From Ophiosphaerella korrae (lineage: Eukaryota; Ascomycota; Dothideomycetes; Pleosporales; Phaeosphaeriaceae): a stretch of DNA of 16,848 nt. The notes under the pieces were generated by a model. That model was not told where the DNA came from. It did no database searches and saw only the letters and a list, made by a program, of their open reading frames with translations. The DNA is taken from NCBI GenBank assembly GCA_028456385.1, contig JALNQF010000684.1:1-16848 (forward strand). Direction: 5' to 3'. The position numbers and the translations under genes were made by a program. This document shows, piece by piece, positions 9,009-16,848 of the stretch; the stretch's first letter is position 1, and each line of letters starts with the position of its first letter.

Positions 9009-10146
9009 ATAGTAGAAAGTTTAACTAAAATAAGCAAAGCCCCTAAGAGTAGTTATAAGTCTAACAGCACTGCATAGGAAACAATTAAGGACTAAATTAA
9101 CAATTTGATCTTAGACAAAGAAGATATAAAAATAGTAATCGACGCTTTAGAAATATAGAACAAGGAACTACAAGATTACGCAAAGTAGAATAAAGTATAG
9201 ATTAAAGCTATTATTAAAGGTTAAAATTAGATAGAACTAATTACACAACGTCTAGTAATAAGTACAACAAAGAAACCGCCTAAGATACCTGTCCTTAAGA
9301 AGTTTAATAGAACAAGAGAGAAACTAAGACCTTTTATTACCTTAGTACAACTCTAGATAGATGTACAAGTACTATACTTTGACACGGAAGAAAAAAAGGT
9401 AATATATATTAGGTTGCACCTTAAGGAAGACGCGATAAGATAGTATAAACCTTACTAGATAGACTATACGACACACTCTTTAATAACCTAGAAGGACGAA
9501 ACTAGAGCTATTTTTAGAAGTTACGAGTACTTTACTAAACGAATAAGAGTAGTATTTAGGGACACAGACGTTACCTAATAAGCTAAAGAATAGCTAGAGA
9601 AGCTTACACAAAGTTAAAGTGTTCTAAAGTACGTATTATAGTTTAAATAACTATCCTAGAATATAGAATAGAATAAGTTAGCTTTAATGTTATAATTTAA
9701 GCAAGGACTAAACTCTAAGATCTAATACAAGATAATATATATAGAGAAACTAAGGACACTAGAAGCCCTAAAGTAACAGGCAATACAAATTAACAATAAT
9801 CTTTAAGAATAGAAGAAGAACAAATACGAAGGTTATACCTAGAATTATAATAAGGGAGACCCTATAATCTTTAACGCTAACAAGGACAGAAAGAAAAAGA
9901 AGAACAAAGACTTTACGTACTTTAACTATAGCAAACTAGGCTACTACGCGAAAGACTACTAATTAAAGAAAAGAAAGGATACAGTATACTATAAATACAG
10001 GAAACCTAGACACTTTGTAAAGGACTATAAGAATAAGGACCTAAAGAAAGAAACTTAGTTAAAGACAACTAAAAAGAAGAAAGAAGCACTACAAGCATAG
10101 GCTAAACCTTAAGAGAAGGTAGCTAGGAGTAAAGAAATATAATACG
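9009..10146 (+). pseudogene. Element A Gag with two CCHC zinc knuckles
   Basis: The frame shared with pol can be read from about 9009, where ATA may be a former ATG (TG to TA is the RIP change). The N-terminal part reads VESLTKISKAPKSS and the middle part DTEEKKVIYIRLHLKEDA, a capsid-like region. At 9918-9959 and 9987-10028 lie two tandem motifs, YFNYSKLGYYAKDY and YYKYRKPRHFVKDY. These match C-x2-C-x4-H-x4-C with Cys as Tyr; in the first the His is also Tyr, in the second His is kept. Lys-rich sequence follows. Gag packages the element RNA into cytoplasmic particles. The start is inferred, not seen. Confidence 0.8.
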
Positions 10147-11190
10147 TAATACTCTATTAGACCTTTTATTATAAAGACGACTACTATATACATCTTTCTA
10201 GTAAATAAGGAGTAGGATACTTCCTATAATAGAGATAGAGAGTAGCTACAACAAAAGAAAGAACAAAAGCTTAGCTAGAAGAAATAGCCTAAGTAATAGA
10301 CCTACTAGTAGAAGATCTAGAAGGGGAAAAGCCCCTAGTACTATTAATCTAGGCTAAAGGACTAGTACTAGATAAAGAGACTACTACGACTACCTCTAAA
10401 AGACCGTAAGGAAGTAAGAGACAAGTTAGTATAAGAGATATAGAGTATACCTAGCTAATAATACATAGTTACAATAGCTATACAATAAGTAATATAGAGA
10501 AATAAAATAAAAAATAGAAGTTTGTTTAGAAATACTTACTAGTTATAAGTATAGAGGAAGCGTACGAAGACTAGAAAGAACGCAATCCTAAAGAAATAAA
10601 GTTTATACTATTTTAAGAATAAATAAAGTAATATATAGTTGTAGTAAGAAGAATGCCTATAAAAAGAGAATAGCAACACCTTGTAAGAAAGACGCGATAG
10701 ATTAACAAAGCCTACACACTAAGAGTACTAGTAGTATACTATATTCTAATAATAGATACACCTAGTAGAAGCAAATACTAGGAAGGAGATAATAAAATAA
10801 TAGATCTAAAACACCTAGTATACTTTAAAGTATTATAGATATCGTGCCTAGATAAGAATTATATTATATACAGAAACCCTAAAGTAAATAATAGCGCATA
10901 GCTTATAAGGAGAAAAGGCTATAACTATATAAGAGTAATTCTAGTAGAAAATATCTAAGGATAGGAAGTAATCCTAGAAGATAGATATATAGTAGTAAGA
11001 CTAGGCCTAAAACTATCTAAGAAATGCGTCTAAGGAGGACTATAGTATAAATATATATATAACAAATATCTAAAATACAAAGAATATAAACTTAAAGTAG
11101 GCCTATAGCTTTAGAAAGATAGATAATTTATAAAGCTACCTAAACAAGAAAAACTAGAAGGTATAGGAGGCCTACACATTATAAAAATAG
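10147..11190 (+). pseudogene. Gag-protease spacer of element A with Cys/His-like motifs
   Basis: About 350 codons in the gag-pol frame separate the zinc knuckles from the protease, longer than in most Ty3/gypsy elements I know. Three spots look like degraded metal-binding sites. 10147-10230 reads TFYYKDDYYIHLSSK*GVGYF, with Tyr probably from Cys. 10812-10880 reads VL*ISCLDKNYIIYRNPK, where one TGC is still intact at 10845-10847. Near 11020-11100 there is KKCV followed by a Tyr/Lys-rich run that may have been Cys-rich. The first two share the order W-x2-C-x4-C-x2-H if Tyr and stops are read back. I believe similar sequences occur in other fungal gypsy polyproteins, but cannot confirm this here. 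Confidence 0.55.
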
Positions 11191-11204
11191 GTATATACTA
11201 AGGA

Positions 11205-14200
11205 AGGAAAGTATAATTAATAATTAATAGTAGAGCTACAAGAAAATTTATATTAAAGAAGTTTATAGAAACACAGGGAATAAAGTATACAACGAAGAAA
11301 TACCTTTAACAACTAAGTATAATCGAAAGAAAACTATTCTAGGAACTAATACAGTTCAAGATAGCACCTTTAACACTAAGGTTAGAAGGATTAGAAATTA
11401 AGAACATAGTTATAGACATAACAACAATTAATAACGAATAAGATATAATATTAGGTATACTATAGTTATAGATAACTAACTTACATATTAATTAGAGAAT
11501 AGGAAAGATTAACTACTATAGAACAGACACGTTAAAGGCCTACAAGAACACCTATAAGGGAGAATTCCTAGAAGAATACAAGAAATAGGAAGAACAGCTT
11601 ATAGAACCTAAAGATTACCTTCTAGAATATTAACTATAGGACTTAGCGATAGAAATAGAAGAAGGAAAAGACGTAGGGTAGAGCCTAGTCTATTAAAAAA
11701 TAGAAGAAGAGTTAAAGATTAAACGAGCATTTATTTAAAACGTAATAAAGAAGGGATAAATAAGAGAATCTAAATCCTTAGTAGCTTATAGACTTATCTT
11801 TATAGATAAGAAAAGAATAAGTAATAAAAGACCTTGTATAGACTTTAGAAAAACTAACGTAGTTACAAACAAGAACTAATACTCCTTACTAAGGATAGAC
11901 GTAATACAAGATAAACTACAGAAGGTAACAATCTTTACAAAGTTAGACATCTAGAACGCCTATTACTAAATTAGAATTAAAAAAGGCGACAAGTAGAAAA
12001 TAGTATTTAGAACATAATAGGGATTATATAAATATTTAGTTATACTATTTAGCTTAATAAATGTACTAGTAGTATTCTAAGAAAGGATTAATATAGTACT
12101 AAGAGAGTACTTAGACATATTTATATTTGTATATTTAGATAACATCCTTATATTCTTAGAAATAGAGGAAGAACACGTACAATATATACACAAAGTACTA
12201 GAAAAACTAGTAGAAGCTAAAATATTTCTTAAGATAAAAAAATGCGAGTTTAACACAAAGGAAATAGATTTCCTAGGGTTTATTATAGAACTAGGAAAGA
12301 TTAAGATTAATCTAAAGAAGACTAAGTTAATTAATAAATAGCTAACACTAAGAAACCTAAAAGAGGTACAATAATTTTATAGGCTAGCTAACTTTTGTAG
12401 GAAGTTAATAGTAAGATAGTTTAAAGATATAGAACTAATAACAAGACTTATAAAAAAAGACACGCTGTTTAAATAGATAAAAGAATACAATAAAGTATTT
12501 AAGAAGATTAAGAAGAAGTTTATAGAAAACCTAGTTATTAGAATATACAACCTAGACCTACTAGTAATAGTAAAGATAGACGTATCTAACTTAGTCTATA
12601 GAATAGTACTAATACAGGAAGACCTAGAGACTAAAAAAGAACACTTAGTTAAATACTTCTCTAAGAAAATAAAGATAGTAGAACTTAACTACCTAATTTA
12701 CGACAAAGAAATACTAGTAATCTATAAAGTATTTAAGTAATAGAGAGTATACTTACAAGGAGCGAAATATTAGACAAAGGTCTATATAGACTACAAGAAT
12801 CTTATAGGATTTATAATAAATAAAGAATTATTACAACGCTATATAAGATAGTAAGAATACTTATTAATATTTAATATAGAAATTATATATACAAAAGGGA
12901 AAGACAATTAGTTTGTAGACGCCTTTAGCAGAAGACTAGACTTACAAGAAGAAGTAAGCGCTACTAGTATAGTTCTAGTTAAGAATAAAGAAGGACACTT
13001 AGTCCTAAATATACATAAAATAGCTACAACACTTAAAAAGAAGAGTAGTAAGCTAGATAAATAGATTTAGAAAACAACAAAAGAAGTATCTAAAGAAATA
13101 AGAAAACTAGAAATCTAAGAAGGATTTGTATAAGCCTATAGAAGAATATACATCCTAAAGAAGATCTAGAGAGAATTTATATAATAATTCTATAAATTAC
13201 TAGTATATAGTTACTAAGGTATTAAGAAAATATTAGATAGACTACTGCGAGACTACTATATTCTAAAAGTAAGATAATTAGTAATAGAGGTACTACAAGA
13301 CTATATAGAATGTTAAAGGAATAAATATAATAGATATACACTATATAGAATATTATAACTAGTAGAAGTATTAGAATAACTATAGGGAGTTATTATAATA
13401 GACTTTATTACAAAGTTACTAAAGTCTAAAGACCTAATATTAGGGGTTAAGTATAATAGAATCTTAATAATAGTAGATAAATTTACAAAGTATATATACT
13501 TTAGACTACACAAAGAAAAAAGTAGGATAGAAGTTACTATACACTAGGTTCTAGGAACTATAATTAGTTAATATAGACTACTAGATAAGATTATTATAGA
13601 TAGAGATATACGATTTACATTAAAACTATAGGGAACAATAACAGCGCAATTAGGAATTAAATATACAATATCTACAGCATATTACCTATAAATAGATAGA
13701 TAGTTAGAACGAATAAATTAGATAGTAGAATAATATCTAAGATACTACCTTAATTACAACTAGAATAATTAAGTATAGTTACTACCTATAGCATAGTTAG
13801 TATATAATAGCGCAAAGAACATAGTAATAAGAGTATTGCTTTTCTTTGTAAACTATAGATTTAAGCCTAACGTATACTAAATACTAAGAAATTAGATATC
13901 TTAGTCTTTAAGAGGAGAAAGTTTTACTAATAGACTTAAAGATATACACAATTAACTAAGACAAGATATAGAATTCTTGTACAATTATATAGTAAAATAC
14001 TATAACAAGAAGTATAAAAAGGGACCCTAATTTAGAGAAAGAGAAAAAGTATAGTTAGTATAGAAGAACATTAAAAGCAAGAAACTAAGCTTAAAATTAG
14101 ACTACGTTAAAATAAGACTATATAAAATTAAAAAAGAAGTTATACTAGTTATATTTAAATTAAAGCTACTAAACAAGATAAGAATATACCTAATATTCTA

Positions 14201-14481
14201 CGTAGCCTTACTAGAACAAGCACTACTAGAAGTAGAACTACTAGTATATAAAGTAGACACGTATAGAGAATAGAAAGAATAGGAAGTTAAGAAAATCTTA
14301 TAGCACTAGTTCTAAAATAGAAGAGACTACTACTTAGTAGAATAGATAGGTATAGATAAAAAAGGATAACTATAGGAAGAAATATAGGAACTAGAGGATA
14401 ATCTTAATTACTTTAAGAAACTAGAGAAGTTCTAAAGTTAAAACCCTCTAGAACGCCTAGTAGTAAACTAAGAGAACTAAC
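11205..14481 (+). pseudogene. Element A Pol: protease, RT, RNase H, integrase, chromodomain (RIP-inactivated)
   Basis: Same phase as gag throughout. Protease (about 11205-11520) has INSRATRKFI with the Asp-Ser-Gly triad as Asn-Ser-Arg at 11226-11234, then DIILGIL. RT (about 11740-12350) has CIDFRKTN, FTKLDI*NAYY and VYLDN at 12129-12143, the second catalytic Asp now Asn. RNase H (about 12540-12960) keeps its first Asp at 12579 and has YTKGKDN*FVDAFSR near its end. Integrase (about 13190-14250) has a zinc-binding region with His/Cys degraded, then an intact catalytic triad: Asp 13401, Asp 13599, Glu 13707, the last two 35 residues apart. GPF-like and HVALLE-like segments lead to a chromodomain (about 14283-14440, YYLVE*IGID). 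Stops are TAA and TAG. The product would have been the replication and integration enzymes of the element. Confidence 0.93.
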
Positions 14482-15030
14482 ATTACTAATAATAGATAAA
14501 GAGATAATAGAGACGTCTAGCGTAGGACCTACTACAGCAACACTAAACGCTTTATCTAAGTCTAGCTTAGCTTCTAGAGCTGCTAACTACTTAGCTAATT
14601 TCTTATTATTTAAGGCCTTTATCTTACAAAGATAAGAGAGATAAGCTTAATTCTCTACTAGCTTACTCTACGTAAGCTCCTAGATACGCTTACGCTTAGC
14701 TTTAGCCTCTACAATTTAAGATAGTAATTTCTCTTAAGTCTAGTTAATAGCTTTCCCTATTATTGTTAAGCCTAGACGCAAGAATAAGTGTAATAAACTT
14801 ATACTTAGAAAGAGAAATACTAGACACGTTATAAGAGCTACGTATATTTACATAAATATACGCCTTATAAGCCCTACTATTATTTATAGAAATAATATAA
14901 GGAAGAGACTTAGGGTTTAACTTAGGAGAAGTATAACAAGAGTAAGGAAATATTTTAACACTATTGCGCAACACGCAATTAGTAAGGAAGTAGTAACGAC
15001 GTGTAGATAAAATAGTTATAAGAGAGGATA
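14413..15030 (-). pseudogene. Possible antisense reading frame near the 3' end of element A
   Basis: Downstream of pol the plus strand changes from purine-rich to pyrimidine-rich at about 14490-14755, and the minus strand then reads as plausible protein. From about 14757 to a stop at 14415-14413 one frame gives IVEAKAKRKRI*ELT*SKL and LAK*LAALEAKLDLDKAFS. It is Lys/Glu/Ala/Leu-rich and probably coiled coil, with stops only at likely former Gln codons. Upstream, another frame (14974-14744) is open for 76 codons; joining the two would need an indel or intron. I do not recognise the product. It overlaps the end of the chromodomain frame. It could be an accessory antisense gene or a chance frame. 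Confidence 0.35.
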
Positions 15031-15101
15031 AAGAACTCTATATTAACAAAGAAACTAGACTAATAACTCTAGCTCTAGGATAGGTAAACTAGGACCTACC
15101 T

Positions 15102-15115
15102 AAGAGGGGAGATAG
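15102..15115 (+). promoter_or_regulatory. Polypurine tract of element A
   Basis: AAGAGGGGAGATAG lies directly before the 3' LTR. The purine run abutting the LTR start is the primer site for plus-strand DNA synthesis. Confidence 0.85.
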
Positions 15116-15544
15116 TATTATAGGTGTAACAGAAGAAATTAAGATAGAACTAATTAGTCCTAATCTAGGCGCTAACGAAGTATAGGACAAGTAAGGTAAC
15201 GACCTCGATTAGGAGACTACACATAACTAGGACACCTAGGCTAATCTATAATCTATAGACTCTTAGCATTAATAGATTATAGATTAAGATAATCTATAAT
15301 CTACTAGTCTTAGTAACTATAGATTATAGATTACAACGAGTATATAGTTAGTAAGATACATATTGTTAGAATAGTATTAGTAATTTAATCCTTTAACTAT
15401 AGAACGCTAATACAAGATAGTTGTAAAACATCTTCTATTATTTACAAGTTATTATAGATTATAACCTAAGCTTTTACTATTAACTCCTAATCTACTAATA
15501 CTCTCTAGGTACTAGGAAGTCGACCCTAGTAATAACCTATTACA
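15116..15544 (+). repeat. 3' LTR of element A
   Basis: This is the partner of 8519-8947, with identical length. It begins TATTATAGG, the canonical TG having become TA, and ends CTATTACA. It carries the T or A state at about 18 of the roughly 24 differing sites and C or G at about 6, so it is more heavily mutated than the 5' LTR. Confidence 0.95.
15243..15332 (+). repeat. Twin hairpins in the 3' LTR
   Basis: Same four AATCTATAATCT-type copies as at 8646-8735. The pairing arms are unchanged between the two LTRs, although the spacers contain C/T differences. Confidence 0.75.
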
Positions 15545-15549
15545 AGTAG
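15545..15549. repeat. Right target-site duplication of element A (AGTAG)
   Basis: Exact copy of 8514-8518, immediately after the ACA end of the 3' LTR. Confidence 0.9.
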
Positions 15550-15826
15550 TTACTAGGTTTATTATCCTTAATTCCCTAGTGTAAGGTTAGTAGTAAGGTA
15601 TAAAACAAGGGTTAGAGCTTAGTAAACTTAGTAAGTAATTTCTTAAGTTTATCTTAAGATATAAAGACTATTCCTAGTAGTAGGTCTTTGTTAATTGTAG
15701 AGTTTAATAGTAGGTTATTCCTTAGCTCTTCTAGGATCTTAAGCTTTAGTATAGGCTAGGGTAATAATACTTAGCTAACGTTTAGTTAGGTGTTATCAAT
15801 TAAGTTATTTAATATAACGTAGTTTA
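15545..15826 (-). pseudogene. Element B Gag, N-terminal part, displaced by element A
   Basis: On the minus strand this reads KLKILEELRNNLLLNSTINK and continues to NKPSN at the element A boundary. When A and one AGTAG copy are removed, the frame runs straight into YLSLKEFTLARIVLYLVV at 8513 and below, which is the B gag frame. This shows that the stretch belongs to B. The coding start is not visible. Toward 15826 the sequence meets the pogo-like transposon, which may have inserted here or truncated B. Confidence 0.6.
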
Positions 15827-15858
15827 CAAGCAAGTAGCTAGTATAAGTAAGTAGCTAG
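15827..15858. repeat. Two 15-bp direct repeats at the presumed transposon end
   Basis: CAAGCAAGTAGCTAG (15827-15841) and TAAGTAAGTAGCTAG (15844-15858) differ by two C/T changes only. Subterminal repeats of this kind can bind the transposase's DNA-binding domain. That role is inference. Confidence 0.55.
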
Positions 15859-15937
15859 CCCTACTAACTTTGTGTACCTCTTAAAGTATATAACTTAATA
15901 ACGTAGTAGAGTAGAGTATATATATTAATATATTAAA

Positions 15938-16848
15938 TTAAGTAGTACCTACTATATTACTTTTATATATACGTAAGTTATACTTAGTCTCTCTATACCT
16001 TTTATAGCGTACGCGAGCCTAGTAACTTAAGCCTAAACGCTACTTACTCTTATACTATTTACAATTAATTTAGTAATTAGCCTCTAGTTAAGTAATTAAA
16101 TCTAATCCCTATTCCTTTGTTAAGACTCTTTTCTTCTAAATCTACTTCTTTTTTTATAATTTACGCTTACTAGCTACTTTATTAGCTCTCTAAAGACTAG
16201 AGATCTAATTATATATTAACTTAGCTTCTAGTATTATTATATAAGCTCCCTTTTTAAGTTAATTAATTACGTTAATAATTAATACTAGTAATAAGCTCTT
16301 ATACTAGCGTACGCGCTTACGTATAAGCGTTAACTAAGCTTTTAGCTTACGTACGTTACTTAGCGTACAAGCTACCTAGGGAGCTTCTAGTAGAGCTAGA
16401 GTAGCTAGAGTAAGCGTATAGAGCTAGATATCAAGTCTTAAGATAACTACTTCTAGCTAAAGTAAAATAAGGCTAGTAGCTTAAAAAGCTAAGTAAATAT
16501 TTACTCTTATAAAGGCCTAGTTAAAAGCTATATAGAAGGCTAGTAAGAATTTAAGTTTAGTAATATAATTAATATAGTTCTAGATTAGGCTCTTAACTTA
16601 ATAGCTATACGCTTTCTTTAATAGAGAGAAGTAGCTAATATTAAGAGGCTAAAGTAAGTAAGATAAGTAAGCTAGTATATAGAGCGTATAGATATTATTC
16701 TCTTTATAGATCTTGTTAAACTTAAGAGAGTAGTAGCTCCTATAACTATTAAGTATAAGTAGCTAACGCGCACTAACTACTTAGTTCTTTATATACTTAT
16801 TAAAGTGCTTAAGCTAGTTAATAGCTAGCTTATCTATTGTCTAGCTAT
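15938..16848 (-). pseudogene. Pogo/Fot1-like (DDE_1) transposase, C-terminal part, RIP-inactivated
   Basis: The N-terminal half, with the DNA-binding domains, is beyond the window. Read in one minus frame, the sequence gives LLILNSYRSYYSLKFNKI, where the family has an Asp-Gly-His motif; the catalytic Asp is Asn at 16750-16748. Then comes LLQPLN-type sequence (first stop read as Gln) with the next catalytic Asp as Asn at 16642-16640, 35 residues further on. Family landmarks follow: YITKLKFLLAFYIAF, then ANKVASKRKL*KKK*I*KK at about 16190-16130. At 16006-15965 is YKRYRETKYNLRIY, a CCHC knuckle (C-x2-C-x4-H-x4-C) in which all three Cys and the His have become Tyr. The first possible end stop is at 15940-15938. 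The protein cut and pasted its own transposon. Confidence 0.9.

Larger units (their letters stand above)
8519..15544 (+). mobile_element. Element A: complete Ty3/gypsy chromovirus, RIP-inactivated
   Basis: The element is 7026 bp, with two 429-bp LTRs (8519-8947 and 15116-15544), a polypurine tract and a perfect 5-bp target-site duplication. The interior encodes, in one frame, Gag with two zinc knuckles, a Cys/His-containing spacer, protease, RT, RNase H, integrase and chromodomain. It is inserted in the gag of element B in the opposite direction. Structurally it is full length; the coding capacity is destroyed by many TAA and TAG codons. Confidence 0.95.
15827..16848 (-). mobile_element. Pogo/Fot1-like DNA transposon, 3' part, cut by window end
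   Basis: It contains the C-terminal part of a DDE_1 transposase on the minus strand. The end is placed by inference at 15827, after a TA (15825-15826), because pogo-like elements insert at TA and two 15-bp direct repeats begin just there. The other terminal repeat is outside the window, so this boundary is not proven. The element lies against B gag. Confidence 0.6.

Noticed and set aside
13313..13513. 66-codon open frame on the minus strand
   Set aside because: It lies opposite the integrase core of element A, whose sense frame is clearly recognised. The peptide has no recognisable features and is a chance open stretch.
14744..14974. 76-codon open frame as a complete intact gene
   Set aside because: It would start with GTG and has no recognised family. 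It lies inside element A, and the neighbouring frame reads better downstream. It is kept only as part of a possible decayed antisense frame.
16290..16380. ACGTACG/GCGTACG-rich stretch as a regulatory region or origin
   Set aside because: It falls inside the transposase reading frame, and such CpG-TpA mixtures are what RIP leaves behind.
1..16848. tRNA or rRNA genes, or a host gene cluster
   Set aside because: I saw no cloverleaf-like or conserved rRNA sequence, and every recognised coding trace belongs to a transposable element. The frequent stops are mutational, not a sign of an alternative genetic code, since catalytic Asp and Cys/His codons are also changed in the same direction.

Overview
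This window looks like a transposon graveyard from a filamentous ascomycete (Pezizomycotina) with repeat-induced point mutation (RIP). No intact gene is visible. The sequence is AT-rich. CpA and TpG are strongly depleted while CpG is still common, which fits RIP rather than ordinary 5-methylcytosine decay. Every recognisable reading frame is full of TAA and TAG where Gln (CAA/CAG) or Trp (TGG) is expected, almost never TGA. Cys and His codons in metal-binding motifs have become Tyr. Catalytic Asp codons have often become Asn.

Layout, left to right. (1) 1-1555: an element bounded by 78-bp near-perfect terminal inverted repeats, with internal direct and tandem repeats and no recognisable protein. 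(2) 1556-8518, minus strand: most of an old Ty3/gypsy chromovirus, here called B. From right to left it carries most of gag with a degraded zinc knuckle, then protease, reverse transcriptase, RNase H, integrase and chromodomain. A tandemly repeated C-terminal tail follows, then a probable polypurine tract and LTR remnant. (3) 8519-15544, plus strand: a complete second Ty3/gypsy chromovirus, here called A. It has two 429-bp LTRs, a perfect 5-bp target-site duplication (AGTAG), a polypurine tract, and one gag-pol frame of about 5.4 kb that keeps phase throughout. (4) 15545-about 15826, minus strand: the displaced 5' part of B gag. Removing A and one AGTAG copy joins the two B gag parts in the same frame. 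(5) about 15827-16848, minus strand: the C-terminal part of a pogo/Fot1-like (DDE_1) DNA transposon transposase, cut by the window edge.

History. A inserted into B, as the duplication proves, and A keeps more CpA than B, so A is younger. The pogo-like element abuts or interrupts B gag. The TIR element abuts or interrupts B's probable 3' LTR. The two LTRs of A differ at about 24 sites by eye, all transitions and with no indels, so decay has been by point mutation.

I found no clearly new cellular system. The less ordinary points are Cys/His-rich motifs between Gag and protease in A, a possible antisense reading frame near the 3' end of A, a duplicated chromodomain tail in B, a palindromic 10-mer array, and a RIP pattern that appears to spare ACA. 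Translations and counts were made by hand, so domain edges are approximate.
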